Shown: positions 25,569 through 34,588 of the stretch, in pieces
Layout: each line of letters starts with the position of its first letter
How positions within the stretch are numbered: position 1 is the stretch's first letter
Assembly (NCBI RefSeq): GCF_009664365.1
Contig: NZ_CP044310.1
Location: 4,715,001-4,779,000, forward strand
Direction: 5' to 3'
Length of the DNA: 64,000 bases
From: Paenibacillus xylanilyticus
GTDB lineage: Bacteria > Bacillota > Bacilli > Paenibacillales > Paenibacillaceae
The notes under the pieces: model-generated
Told to the model about the DNA's origin: nothing
Database searches by the model: none
Seen by the model: only the letters and a program-made list of their open reading frames with translations
Position numbers and translations under genes: made by a program

Positions 25569-27772
25569 TCCGCTTTGAGTTCCTTGCGCAGCTTCGAGGC
25601 TGTCTCATAGACTGCCTTCCAATCGTCCGAAGTAACGGAAGCCGGGCTGTAACGCGTGCGTTCAAACATCGCCAGCAGTTCTTGCAGCGTTGCTGCCGCA
25701 GCCGGTTTGGCCTGACTCCACCGGTTGACGGACTCGCGCAGGGTCTCGTCTCCGCTTCGGGTCAATCCTTTTCGTTTCACATAGCGAATCCAGCGTTCCG
25801 TCTCTGCAACAACTTTCTGCTCGGGGGTAAGTGGTCCGCCGGTGCGCAGACGCAGAAGCCAGAAACGGAGTGAGAAGCGATTCCGCCAGAACATATAAGC
25901 AACCCATAGGGCAAGTACAGCCACCGCCGCCCAGATTACAAACGCGGGAATCCCGGATGCTGCTTGTTCAGGTGCAGGTGCTTGCTCTTCTTCAACAACC
26001 TGTTCTTCTTCGGGTTGTTCTTCAGGCTCGTCTACTGGCTGCACATCAGGCTGTTCCGTCAACAGAGGCATATCAAAGCCAGGAGTCGCTTCAACCGGAA
26101 TCCATCCGTATTCGCCAAAGTACACCTCAGCCCAGGAATGGGCATCTGCATTGGTCACGGTATACGTCGTCTCGATCTCAGCACCAGGCTGACGTGGAGC
26201 CTGCATGTCGGAATTAAGTGACATTTGCCCCGGGGCATATCCTTTAACCCAGCGGGCAGGAATACCTTCCGAACGTGCCATCATGACGAGCGCCGTAGAG
26301 AAATAATCACAGTACCCCTCACGGATGTCAAACAAAAATCCTTCAACAAAATCATTGCTTACTTTACGAGATAAATCAGGATTGTTGGTGTAATTAAAGT
26401 TTTGTTGTAAGTAGTTTTGCAGTAATGCTACTTTTTCATACGGCGTATTTGCCGAAGCCGTTATTTCGGCCGCAAGCTCTGTCACCCGGTCCGGGAAGCG
26501 GGAAGGCATCTGCAGGTACATGTCGTCTGCTGGATTGCTTCCATATAGATCGTCAAACGTCTTGGTGCGGAGCTCATCTTCCACGATGACTGGTGCCTCG
26601 GATACAACCGTATACGTTTTAGGAAATTGCGGCTGCTGCCGGTCTGTGACAATGTGCAGCTCTGCCTGATTCGCATTCCACAGCATCCGGCCTGATTCGT
26701 TCTCACCATTGACTGAACTTACTTCGGTTATGGAATACGCACCAAAGAGGATTGGATATACACTATCGTTCAGCATGGTTACCTTTTGTGTCACTTGCTT
26801 GGTATTTACATTGCCCGCAGCCTCATTCTCAAGGGTTTGTCCGATCTCTACATCTTCCGAGGACACCCGTCTGCGGTCATCCCACCCTGTACCGGTGTAC
26901 TCTTCCCGGGTTTCACCCCGCCAGTAACTCCGTTCATTGGTCGTTACCGACATGACTGGTGTGTAATCAAAGTTGAATCCACCACCCAGCTGGTTATCTT
27001 CACGGCTGTATCCGGACTCTGTGGAACTTGGAATATCCAGCGTCCCGTTGCCAGTCTGGCTGGTAGAGCTTCCGGTATAGTTACGCCATGCCGTATAAGG
27101 ATCCGTCAGCGTTGGCGGTACTTCGGGCATGTTAACACTCGCTACAATAATCAGAGAAAAAATAATGGCGATGTTGGCAAGTATTTTGTACGGATAACGG
27201 AGCAATCGTTTCCAGCCCTGTGGGTAGTTCAATTGGAAGTTGCGGAAGTGCTGGCAAACGAGCCACCCCATCCCGGCAAACATGACCCAGGCCACTTCAA
27301 TCCAGAGCGGAATCTGGGTGAAGGAATCCAGGATCCCCATCGAAACGATGTTCACACCCAGAAAAACAAGAATACGGCGTGTTGTCGTCACCAGACGTAG
27401 AGCTGCTTCGAGCATGACCCATGCGCATAGGGAGAACCAGATGTACGGGGTCAAATGCAGCAAAAATTGCTCCGTGCGGTCGCTCAGTGTACCGTAAGGA
27501 ATATAGACAGAGTAATCAATGAGTGTTTTATGCAAAATATAAATAAGAACAAAGGCCTTGATGATGTTACGATATATTGTTTTGAAAGGTAAAATAATCT
27601 CCAGTACACTGACCGCAGCCAGCGTCCATAATACCAGCGATGTCGTCTCGGTATACCAGGATTCCTGTGTAAACGAAATCCACTGCATCCCAATCAGGAA
27701 AATCCAGAGCAGCGACGCTGCATGGTACCAGGATCTTTTTCCCATCGACTGTTCTCTACTACTCGTACTCAT
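25559..27772 (-). CDS. Membrane transglutaminase-like protein (DUF3488/TgpA type)
   Basis: A ~737-residue protein. It has five or six N-terminal membrane helices (about residues 15-200). A large outer domain contains a transglutaminase-like core: the Cys of REGYCDYFSTALVMMAR, the His of NADAHSWAEVYF and an acidic residue in IPVEATPGF. A Pro/Glu-rich spacer, one more membrane helix (FVIWAAVAVLALWVAYMFW) and a cytoplasmic DUF4129-like tail follow. MoxR / DUF58 / TgpA trios of this kind are widespread and poorly understood. The ATG at 27772 overlaps the DUF58 stop (ATGA) and follows GGAGG. Confidence 0.87.
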   Translation of the reverse strand: MSTSSREQSMGKRSWYHAASLLWIFLIGMQWISFTQESWYTETTSLVLWTLAAVSVLEIILPFKTIYRNIIKAFVLIYILHKTLIDYSVYIPYGTLSDRTEQFLLHLTPYIWFSLCAWVMLEAALRLVTTTRRILVFLGVNIVSMGILDSFTQIPLWIEVAWVMFAGMGWLVCQHFRNFQLNYPQGWKRLLRYPYKILANIAIIFSLIIVASVNMPEVPPTLTDPYTAWRNYTGSSTSQTGNGTLDIPSSTESGYSREDNQLGGGFNFDYTPVMSVTTNERSYWRGETREEYTGTGWDDRRRVSSEDVEIGQTLENEAAGNVNTKQVTQKVTMLNDSVYPILFGAYSITEVSSVNGENESGRMLWNANQAELHIVTDRQQPQFPKTYTVVSEAPVIVEDELRTKTFDDLYGSNPADDMYLQMPSRFPDRVTELAAEITASANTPYEKVALLQNYLQQNFNYTNNPDLSRKVSNDFVEGFLFDIREGYCDYFSTALVMMARSEGIPARWVKGYAPGQMSLNSDMQAPRQPGAEIETTYTVTNADAHSWAEVYFGEYGWIPVEATPGFDMPLLTEQPDVQPVDEPEEQPEEEQVVEEEQAPAPEQAASGIPAFVIWAAVAVLALWVAYMFWRNRFSLRFWLLRLRTGGPLTPEQKVVAETERWIRYVKRKGLTRSGDETLRESVNRWSQAKPAAAATLQELLAMFERTRYSPASVTSDDWKAVYETASKLRKELKAERA

Positions 27773-29016
27773 ACAGAACCTCCCCCCATAACCGTTGGAA
27801 GTTCCTGCAGATGGGAAACAACAAAGGATCTGGTGCCTCTCCCTCGCAGCATGGCGGCCCATTCGGCACTCTGACGAGAATCCTTGGTATCCAGGATAAT
27901 ATGACACGGTGTCATCCCGCGCGTATCAGCCCACCGCAGCAGTTCCAGTACCTTTTCATCCTTCTGGGGAGATATGACTACAAAGTAAGCGCCCTGCGGC
28001 AGCTGACGAGCAAGCTTCTCAATACCAGGGAGCAGTCTTTTGTCCTGACCATCATGCTGGACATCCACCAGATGATGCATCATCTTCTGCCGGTCCATCA
28101 GGCTTTCGCTTGGAGGAAGCAGCGTCGTTTGGTCAGATAGCGTCATCAGCCCCATACCCATCCGTTCTCTCGTACCATACTCCAATAGCGATGCCGCCGT
28201 GGAAACCGCCAGCTCAAATGTTTCCCCCTGCTCGTAACTGCCCGCCATAGCGTCAAGTACCAAAATGGTTTTGGGTATCGACTCATGTTCAAACTCCTTG
28301 GATTTCCATGTCCCTGTCTTGGCTGTAGCATTCCAGTGAATGCGGGACAGCTTGTCACCATACACGTAATCACGAACACCGTTGATTTGAGTTGTTTCCC
28401 TGCGGGAACGCGTCTGCGCGGTTTGTGGACCAGACAGTCGTGATTTGCGATCGTACAGCTGCCAGTACGGTATGAATACGGTACGAGGTAGCACCCTAAA
28501 CTCGCCTTGGGCCTTGAATGTACCACGGTGCTCAATCAGGCCAAAGATATCCTCGCTTGCACATTCAGTATCTGAAAATGCATATTTGCCGCGCTCCAGC
28601 GGCGGAGTCTGAAAAGACAGCTCTCCATTTCCTCGCATATTCGGAATCAGGCTCTCCCTGAAGGACCAGGATTCCCCGTTATGACGATGCAGCATTTCAC
28701 GGACAACCACGTAAGGCAGCGGCAAAAATCCGGGGATGGTCAGCCGAAGCTTCACCTGAACCTGGTCACCGGCATGCAGCAGCTCTTCATGGTCCTGACC
28801 CGATGATAGGATTCTTACACCGCGTGCACGTCTTACTCCACTGAATCCGGCAATGGCCAGATACAGACAAAGGAGGGTCACCATCGAAAGCAGCATGATG
28901 GATGTTTTCCCACCCTGGAATAATACATAGGCCAAGCAGCAAATCCACACCGCCGCGATACTCCATACGCGGGGGTGGCGCATTCCTCTTCTGACATTAC
29001 TCAAAAGCGGCTTCAT
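27769..29016 (-). CDS. DUF58 (YeaD-like) membrane protein
   Basis: A 415-residue protein with two N-terminal membrane helices (about residues 15-60, IAAVWICCLAYVLFQGG and IMLLSMVTLLCLYLAIAG). A beta-rich stretch follows, then the DUF58 core with VRDYVYGDKLSRIHWNATAKTG-type sequence, which leads into a von Willebrand A-like fold (TILVLDAMAGSYEQG). Proteins of this family work with MoxR ATPases; the partner gene lies three bases upstream. Translation is coupled to the transglutaminase gene by a four-base overlap. Confidence 0.87.
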   Translation of the reverse strand: MKPLLSNVRRGMRHPRVWSIAAVWICCLAYVLFQGGKTSIMLLSMVTLLCLYLAIAGFSGVRRARGVRILSSGQDHEELLHAGDQVQVKLRLTIPGFLPLPYVVVREMLHRHNGESWSFRESLIPNMRGNGELSFQTPPLERGKYAFSDTECASEDIFGLIEHRGTFKAQGEFRVLPRTVFIPYWQLYDRKSRLSGPQTAQTRSRRETTQINGVRDYVYGDKLSRIHWNATAKTGTWKSKEFEHESIPKTILVLDAMAGSYEQGETFELAVSTAASLLEYGTRERMGMGLMTLSDQTTLLPPSESLMDRQKMMHHLVDVQHDGQDKRLLPGIEKLARQLPQGAYFVVISPQKDEKVLELLRWADTRGMTPCHIILDTKDSRQSAEWAAMLRGRGTRSFVVSHLQELPTVMGGGSV

Positions 29017-29019
29017 GAA

Positions 29020-29976
29020 TTATTGCCCCATGGAGACGGGCACACGAACCTGCTGAAGTACAGAATTGAGTACGGCTTCAGAGCTCATGCTGTCCAGTCT
29101 CGCTTCAGGACGCAGTACAATCCGATGGGAAAGGACGTACGGGGCCATCGTTTTTACGTCATCCGGGAGCACATAATCACGTTCCTGCAGGAAGGCAAAC
29201 GCCTTCACCGCCATCATGAATGAAATGGCTGCACGCGGGCTGGCCCCCAGCAGCACGGACGGATGCGAACGTGTATTGCGAACGACATCAAGCAGATAGT
29301 CCATGACCGGATCACCGATGAAGACCTCCTTGATTTCCTGCTGAATCGCCGATATCTGGTCCATGTGAGTTACGGACTCCAGTCGGTCAACGGGCTGTCC
29401 TGACTGATGCTGCTTCAGCAATGTTCTCTCAATATCCTTGTCGGGATAACCCAGACTTATTTTCAGCATAAACCGGTCGAGCTGCGCTTCCGGCAGTGTA
29501 TACGTTCCCTCAAAATCGATTGGGTTCTGTGTAGCACAGAGCATGAAGGGATGCGGCAGATCATAGGTATCGCCATCTACCGTTACACTGCGTTCTTCCA
29601 TGACTTCAAGCAGGGCTGATTGGGTCTTCGTTGTTGCCCTGTTGATCTCATCCGCCAGAAGGATGTTGGTCATGACCGGACCCGGACGGAAATAAAAGCG
29701 CTCGTCACGCGGGTGGAATACGGATACACCTGTAATATCACTTGGCAAAATATCTGGATTACATTGAATGCGGCGGTATTCTCCGCGCATGGATTTCGAT
29801 AGTGCTTTGATCAACTGTGTCTTGCCTGTTCCGGGTACGTCTTCGATCAGAACGTGTCCGCCTGCAAGCAAAGCTGTGAGCAAAAGTTGAATTTCAAAGG
29901 ATTTCCCCATTATGCAAGATTCTAGATTAGAACGAACTGCTGAAATGATTTGGATCGACTCTTTGCGCACAGGCAT
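29020..29976 (-). CDS. MoxR-family AAA+ ATPase
   Basis: A ~318-residue ATPase: Walker A LIEDVPGTGKTQLIKAL, Walker B NILLADEINRA, sensor 1 ATQNPIDFEGTY and an arginine-finger region AQLDRFMLKI. MoxR proteins act as chaperones that load or activate metal- or VWA-containing partners, here presumably the DUF58 protein. The ATG at 29976 follows AGGAGG by nine bases; the longer frame to 30045 is unsupported. It is the first gene of a three-gene operon. Confidence 0.92.
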   Translation of the reverse strand: MPVRKESIQIISAVRSNLESCIMGKSFEIQLLLTALLAGGHVLIEDVPGTGKTQLIKALSKSMRGEYRRIQCNPDILPSDITGVSVFHPRDERFYFRPGPVMTNILLADEINRATTKTQSALLEVMEERSVTVDGDTYDLPHPFMLCATQNPIDFEGTYTLPEAQLDRFMLKISLGYPDKDIERTLLKQHQSGQPVDRLESVTHMDQISAIQQEIKEVFIGDPVMDYLLDVVRNTRSHPSVLLGASPRAAISFMMAVKAFAFLQERDYVLPDDVKTMAPYVLSHRIVLRPEARLDSMSSEAVLNSVLQQVRVPVSMGQ

Positions 29977-30107
29977 GTGGTCTAACCTCCTAAAAAAGCA
30001 TACAGATTTCCTTTTATTGTACATGAACAACGGGCGCGAGTACACTCGATGAGAATCACAATTTGTTTCCAGCCGTCAGATTGGCCGCCATTCTCACATG
30101 ATTGCGA

Positions 30108-30140
30108 CAAAAAGCCCCGGATGTTAAACATCCGGAGCCT
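30108..30140 (-). terminator. Terminator of the spoVA operon
   Basis: GCTCCGGATG-TTTAA-CATCCGGGGC hairpin followed by TTTTTG on the minus strand, between spoVAE and moxR. Confidence 0.85.
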
Positions 30141-30184
30141 CTTCGTGTATACATATATGGCTAAACCCATTGAACTGCGCTTCA

Positions 30185-30535
30185 TCAGCCTTTCGGCCGA
30201 ACCACCAGCGCTGCGAGAAAGGAGAAGATAATCGCCGCGGATATCCCTGCAGCCGTCAAGTCGAATATCCCGGTAATAACCCCGATCCATCCCACCTTTT
30301 CAAGCTCGGTCAATGCCCCGTGCACGAGTGAATTGCCAAAACTCGTAATGGGGATGGATGCCCCAGCCCCTGCAAACTTAACCAGTGGATCATACCATCC
30401 GAGCGCATCCGCAACCGCTCCTGCCACAACGAGTGTACTCATCGTGTGAGCCGGCGTCAGCTTGACGCCATCCATCAGCAGCTGACCCACCACACAGATC
30501 AGTCCGCCAACAATAAATGCCCATAAAAATTGCAT
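30185..30535 (-). CDS. spoVAE: Stage V sporulation protein AE
   Basis: A 116-residue membrane protein with three or four helices and a GAGASIPITSFGNSL loop shared with SpoVAC. It is part of the SpoVA channel that moves Ca-dipicolinate into and out of the forespore. It starts three bases after the spoVAD stop. Confidence 0.93.
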   Translation of the reverse strand: MQFLWAFIVGGLICVVGQLLMDGVKLTPAHTMSTLVVAGAVADALGWYDPLVKFAGAGASIPITSFGNSLVHGALTELEKVGWIGVITGIFDLTAAGISAAIIFSFLAALVVRPKG

Positions 30536-30538
30536 CGT

Positions 30539-31555
30539 TTACCCCTCCTTTTCAATGGCTACGGCATGTGCAATACACGGGATGCTCTCGCCCTGCTGGT
30601 AGGAAATCGGTGACAGCAGTGCACCCGTGGCCACAACCAATACCCGTTTGAGATCGCCTTTTTGCATCCGGTTCAATATATGTCCATACGTTACAGTCGC
30701 TGAGCAGCCGCAGCCGCTGCCGCCTGCTACAACGAATGGCTGCTTCTCGCGATCATAAATCATGAGTCCACAGTCATTAAACGTCGTTTGTTCCATGGGG
30801 ATGCCTTCCTTTTGTAACAGTTCTTTCGTGATAGGGTGTCCAACCGAAGCCAAATCGCCAGTGACGATAAGATCGTAATACCCTGGTTCTACCCCTGTAT
30901 CGCGGAAATGAGACACGATGGTATCTGCCGCTGCCGGGGCCATGGCTGCCCCCATGTTAAACGGATCCTTGATGCCAAGATCCATGACCCGTCCAATCGT
31001 GGCCCGCGTGACAACAGGGCCTTCGCCTGAGCGGGAGACTACGCCGCAACCGGATCCGGTCACGGTGTACTGTGCATACGGAGGTTTCTGGGAGCCATAC
31101 TCGGTCGGGTAGCGGAACTGTTTTTCCACTGTGCAGTTATGGCTAACCGTACCGGCGAGGACATAATCCCCTCCACCTGAATCGACAATAAGGGATGCTA
31201 ATGCAAGACTCTCCATGGAGGTCGAACAAGCCCCAAATACACCGAGGTAAGGAGCTCCCAGTTTGCGAGCCGAAAAGGAACTGCTGATGATCTGGTTGAG
31301 GAGATCGCCACCAACGAAAAACTGCAGCTCTTCCTTAGTGATGTTTGCATTGATGAGTGCCAGCTGTGTAGCTTGTTCAAGCAGCTTGCGCTCCCCTTTT
31401 TCCCATGTTTTCTCACCAATCTCCAGATTGTCATAGACGTAATCGAAATCGGCGGACAGCGGTCCGGCTCCCTCCTCTGGCCCAACAACAGCAGCCCTGC
31501 CTATAATCCGAGGGCGATTCTCAAACTGCCAGGTTTGGCGACCGACAAGCTTCAT
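30539..31555 (-). CDS. spoVAD: Stage V sporulation protein AD
   Basis: A 338-residue thiolase-fold protein that binds dipicolinic acid. It shows FGACSTSMESLALA, where ketosynthases carry their Cys, and GSGCGCSATVTYGHIL near the end. In SpoVAD the fold binds rather than condenses its ligand. It overlaps spoVAC by four bases (ATGA) and is followed by spoVAE. Confidence 0.95.
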   Translation of the reverse strand: MKLVGRQTWQFENRPRIIGRAAVVGPEEGAGPLSADFDYVYDNLEIGEKTWEKGERKLLEQATQLALINANITKEELQFFVGGDLLNQIISSSFSARKLGAPYLGVFGACSTSMESLALASLIVDSGGGDYVLAGTVSHNCTVEKQFRYPTEYGSQKPPYAQYTVTGSGCGVVSRSGEGPVVTRATIGRVMDLGIKDPFNMGAAMAPAAADTIVSHFRDTGVEPGYYDLIVTGDLASVGHPITKELLQKEGIPMEQTTFNDCGLMIYDREKQPFVVAGGSGCGCSATVTYGHILNRMQKGDLKRVLVVATGALLSPISYQQGESIPCIAHAVAIEKEG

Positions 31556-32058
31556 AGATGCCCACCTCCTAATCCAAGGCAGGCGTAAATGATACCTATA
31601 ATAAAGGCAGCCACGACACCGAATACGATAACCGATCCGGCTAGCTTAAACATGTTGGCTCCAACGCCAAGGACAAGTCCCTCCGCACGGTGCTCCAATG
31701 CTGCCGAGCACATCGAGTTGGCAAAGCCGGTAACCGGGACTGCTGTTCCTGCTCCGGCCCATTGGGCGATTTTATCGTAGACCCCAAGGCAGGTGAGGAT
31801 AACGGAGATCAGGATCATGACCGCAACCGTAGGACTGGCCGCTTCCTTGGAAGTCATATCGAAACCTGCCTTGAATGCTTCCTGGATAGCCTGTCCAATG
31901 ATGCAAATGAATCCCCCGACAAAAAAAGCCTTAATACAGTTCGCAAGGATCGGACGAGCGGGCTCATGCTTTTTGGCTACTTTCTTGTAATCCTGTTCGC
32001 TGATGGACAGTGATGATGATTTTTTTCCGTTGCCGGATCCTTTGGTTTGAGCTGGCAA
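31552..32058 (-). CDS. spoVAC: Stage V sporulation protein AC
   Basis: A 168-residue membrane protein whose homologue forms a mechanosensitive channel for dipicolinate release. The polar Ser/Lys-rich N-terminus is followed by about four helices and GAGTAVPVTGFANSMCSAALEH. AAGGAGG lies upstream of the ATG at 32058. This is the first gene of the spoVAC-D-E unit; spoVAA, AB and AF are not adjacent here. A sigma-G promoter is expected, but I could not pick one with confidence. Confidence 0.94.
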   Translation of the reverse strand: MPAQTKGSGNGKKSSSLSISEQDYKKVAKKHEPARPILANCIKAFFVGGFICIIGQAIQEAFKAGFDMTSKEAASPTVAVMILISVILTCLGVYDKIAQWAGAGTAVPVTGFANSMCSAALEHRAEGLVLGVGANMFKLAGSVIVFGVVAAFIIGIIYACLGLGGGHL

Positions 32059-32281
32059 GATTCAGAACCTCCTTAGAAATCGAATGGGTTGCACAGCTTG
32101 TCGCTGCATCTCGTGTGGAATCCTATGTTCATTGTTTGTTAATCGTGGGAAGGTTATGTATCCGGCGAATGGCATCAATTGTTTCCAGTTGGGGAGAGAA
32201 CGGTTTAGCTGCTTAAATTCAATACGCCGGATTAAATAGAAGCTGAGCTAATCGCACAACAGTCAGCTGTGAAGTATTTCC

Positions 32282-32365
32282 CTATAAATAAAGAAGTACG
32301 ATGACGAGCAAAATAAAAAGGACGATAAAAAGGATATCTTCATTGCCTTCATGAGGTGGCTTCAT
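32282..32365 (-). CDS. Tiny single-helix membrane protein (YjcZ-like)
   Basis: A 27-residue frame beginning MKPPHEGNEDILF, followed by an unbroken hydrophobic helix of Ile, Val, Leu and Phe and ending LLYL. This resembles the very small sporulation membrane proteins of the YjcZ type in spore formers. AAGGAG lies 11 bases upstream of the ATG at 32365, slightly far. It is too short for standard gene calling. Function unknown. Confidence 0.55.
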   Translation of the reverse strand: MKPPHEGNEDILFIVLFILLVIVLLYL

Positions 32366-32404
32366 CTGATGTCCCAACTCCTTCCTGTCGTCAAGCAAAC
32401 GAAT

Positions 32405-32424
32405 AAAAAATCCCGGTTATGGGA
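32405..32424 (-). terminator. Weak terminator-like hairpin after the 19-residue ORF
   Basis: TCCC-ATAACC-GGGA followed by TTTTTT on the minus strand. The stem is only four pairs, so it is tentative. Confidence 0.35.
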
Positions 32425-32453
32425 ACGCAAGGAGCATCTCAACTCCTGCCTAT

Positions 32454-32513
32454 TCAATCATGCTGTGAAAGGCGTGAGGGGAAAGCCCAATCCAAAAGAA
32501 ACTTCATGTTCAT
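32454..32513 (-). CDS. Possible 19-residue peptide gene
   Basis: The frame reads MNMKFLLDWAFPSRLSQHD. It is preceded at eight bases by GGAGGG, a near-ideal ribosome binding site, and followed by a T-rich hairpin. A CATATTATA element lies upstream. No family is recognised, and chance cannot be excluded at this length. Confidence 0.3.
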   Translation of the reverse strand: MNMKFLLDWAFPSRLSQHD

Positions 32514-32576
32514 TGTACTAACCCTCCAGTCGATACGTGACACAGACATGGACAATTAGGTGTTCAAGGTTCATAC

Positions 32577-32585
32577 TATAATATG
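32577..32585 (-). promoter_or_regulatory. Possible sigma-K-type -10 element
   Basis: CATATTATA on the minus strand fits CATAnnnTA, with an AC 16 bases upstream. It would drive the 19-residue ORF. The plus strand here also contains TATAAT, so the site may instead belong to the M42 peptidase. Confidence 0.25.
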
Positions 32586-32681
32586 ACCAGTGGTTAATAA
32601 TGTCCTTTATGAATGGAGGACAACAGTCCGCAGCCGTTCTGTCGAGACTGTCATACATACAAGCAGAGGAGTTGTCGACAA

Positions 32682-33755
32682 ATGAATGAAAAAACAGTGG
32701 AGATGTTTCGTACGTTAACGGAATTCCCTTCCGCTTCCGGATTCGAGCGCGAGCTTCGCGGATGGATGAAGGAGCAGTTCTCCCAATATACAGAGGAATT
32801 TGTCCAGGATCGTCTGGGAAGCCTTTTCGGTGTACTTCGCGGTGAAGAATCAGGCCCGAAAGTTATGGTAGCCGGACACTTTGATGAAGTGGGCTTCATG
32901 ACAACAGGCATTACGGAGACGGGCATGGTTAAATTCCGACCGCTTGGCGGCTGGTGGAGCCAGGCTGTTCTGTCCCAACGTCTGCAGATCATTACTCCGG
33001 ATCGCCGTATTACGGGCGTTGTAGGCTCTACGCCTACTCACTTGCTGGATGAGTCCCAGCGGAGCAAACCGGTTGATCTGAATCACATGTACCTGGATAT
33101 TGGTGCGGATAACCGTGCAGAAGCTGAATCTTGGGGCATTCACCCAGGCATGCAAATCGTGCCGATCTGTGAATTCACTCCTATGGCTAACCCGAAAAAA
33201 ATCATGGCAAAAGCCTGGGATAACCGCTACGGTGTCGGACTTGCCCTTGAGCTCGTTGAGGCACTCCACCAAGAGAAGCTTCCAAACACGCTGTATTGCG
33301 GTGCAACCGTTCAGGAGGAATTGGGGCTTCGTGGTGCGCGTACAGCTGCCAATCTGATTGAACCAGACATCTTCTTCGCACTGGACTGCAGCGCGGCCAA
33401 TGACATGACAGGTGACAAACAGTCCTTTGGACACATTGGGCAAGGTGCTCTGCTTCGTATTTTCGATCCAGGCATGTTCACTCACCGCGGCATGGTGGAA
33501 TATGTGCAGGATACGGCTTCTTCGAACCAGATCAAGATGCAATACTTTATCTCACCTGGTGGCACGGATGCAGGACAAGTTCATCTGAGCGGAATTGGCG
33601 TACCTTCAACCGTCATTGGGATCTGTGCCCGTTACATCCATACCTCATCTTCCATCATTCACACCGATGACTATGATGCTGCGAAGGCACTCCTTGTCAA
33701 ATTGGTGAAGGGTTTGGATCGTACGACCATGAACACCATTATTGAAAATGCATAA
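32682..33755 (+). CDS. M42-family aminopeptidase (YsdC/CelM/FrvX type)
   Basis: A 357-residue dinuclear metal aminopeptidase forming large cytoplasmic assemblies in this family. Motifs are VAGHFDEVGFM (metal-binding His and Asp), WDNRYGVGLALE (bridging Asp), VQEELGLRGA (catalytic and metal Glu), FALDCSAANDM and the terminal SIIHTDDYD. The ATG at 32682 follows GAGGAG by ten bases. It stands alone, with a terminator close behind. Confidence 0.92.
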   Translation: MNEKTVEMFRTLTEFPSASGFERELRGWMKEQFSQYTEEFVQDRLGSLFGVLRGEESGPKVMVAGHFDEVGFMTTGITETGMVKFRPLGGWWSQAVLSQRLQIITPDRRITGVVGSTPTHLLDESQRSKPVDLNHMYLDIGADNRAEAESWGIHPGMQIVPICEFTPMANPKKIMAKAWDNRYGVGLALELVEALHQEKLPNTLYCGATVQEELGLRGARTAANLIEPDIFFALDCSAANDMTGDKQSFGHIGQGALLRIFDPGMFTHRGMVEYVQDTASSNQIKMQYFISPGGTDAGQVHLSGIGVPSTVIGICARYIHTSSSIIHTDDYDAAKALLVKLVKGLDRTTMNTIIENA

Positions 33756-33805
33756 ATGCTGAGCGAGTGACAGGATTGAAAAACTCCGTTGTCCTCCCTT
33801 CAGAT

Positions 33806-33844
33806 AAAGAGGCATTCCGACTTTTGTTGGTGTGTCTCTTTTTT
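33806..33844 (+). terminator. Terminator after the M42 peptidase
   Basis: AAAGAGGCA ... TGTCTCTTT hairpin with an inner CCGAC/GTTGG stem and TTTTTT at the end. Confidence 0.7.
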
Positions 33845-33940
33845 GCGTAAAAATAGATTAATAGTTCGAACATTACAGGAATTAACACATAAGATACAAC
33901 AACGAAAGAGAACAAAACACCAAGCAGTGGGGGACCTGTT

Positions 33941-34258
33941 ATGGCAGTGGGAAGGAATGGAAAATCGAATAAAGGCACCAAAAAAACAAATGCCGCAAAC
34001 TCCCTTCTCAATGGCAATCTAAAAGGTAGAAACCTGGAACTTATCGTTGCAGCCTTGCTTGTTAGCGGTAAATTAAGAGTTGATGCTGTCACCTTGTTTC
34101 GTGAGGCCACTCTGGTCGTAGAGCTGGTTGGACAGTATAAAACACTAACAAACATTAATCCTTCGAATGCCGATAAACTGGTCCAATTTCTTGACGAGAT
34201 GGGCGACTTGACTCTGGATGATGTGATGCGAGCTTTCCAAAAAAGAATGAATTCCTAA
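33941..34258 (+). CDS. Unknown small basic protein
   Basis: A 105-residue protein with a Lys/Asn-rich N-terminal ~30 residues (VGRNGKSNKGTKKTNAANS). A helical remainder includes LELIVAALLVSGKLRVDAV and ends FLDEMGDLTLDDVMRAFQK. No family is recognised. The ATG at 33941 has GGGGGAC upstream. It is followed after 25 bases by a tiny membrane-protein gene, so the two may be cotranscribed. Confidence 0.65.
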   Translation: MAVGRNGKSNKGTKKTNAANSLLNGNLKGRNLELIVAALLVSGKLRVDAVTLFREATLVVELVGQYKTLTNINPSNADKLVQFLDEMGDLTLDDVMRAFQKRMNS

Positions 34259-34283
34259 ATGAATGGAATGAAATGAGGCTGGA

Positions 34284-34406
34284 ATGATGTCTGACTTTGA
34301 CGGAACTGGATTCGCAGAGCTAATAATTGTAGTTATTCTTATTGTGTTATTTGTATATGGCTCTTCGGATATTGATGAGCTTACCGATTCCCCTTCTTCT
34401 TCCTGA
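34284..34406 (+). CDS. Tiny single-helix membrane protein
   Basis: A 40-residue frame. It opens MMSDFDGTGFAELI, runs through a Val/Ile/Leu helix (IIVVILIVLFVYG) and ends in an acidic/Ser tail (SSDIDELTDSPSSS). The form is like that of YjcZ/YuzC-type proteins of spore formers. GAGG lies five bases before the ATG at 34284; the next codon is also ATG. It sits just after the 105-residue gene on the same strand. Confidence 0.55.
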   Translation: MMSDFDGTGFAELIIVVILIVLFVYGSSDIDELTDSPSSS

Positions 34407-34482
34407 ATCCTGCACCCCGTTGGTTTAGTCCCTTGAACTATACACAGGAGTAAGGTTTGATACAGGATTCGGAGAGCCAATA

Positions 34483-34520
34483 AAAAAACGCCAGTCCATA
34501 TATTCCGGACTGGCGTTTTT
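34483..34520. terminator. Bidirectional terminator
   Basis: AACGCCAGTCC ... GGACTGGCGTT stem, with a T run on each strand, between two convergent units. Confidence 0.88.
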
Positions 34521-34588
34521 GAAGTTCATGTTGCTGTTCAGCACGTTTGCAGGATCCGATTCAATCCACAATGCCAGGTGCTCAAGAG

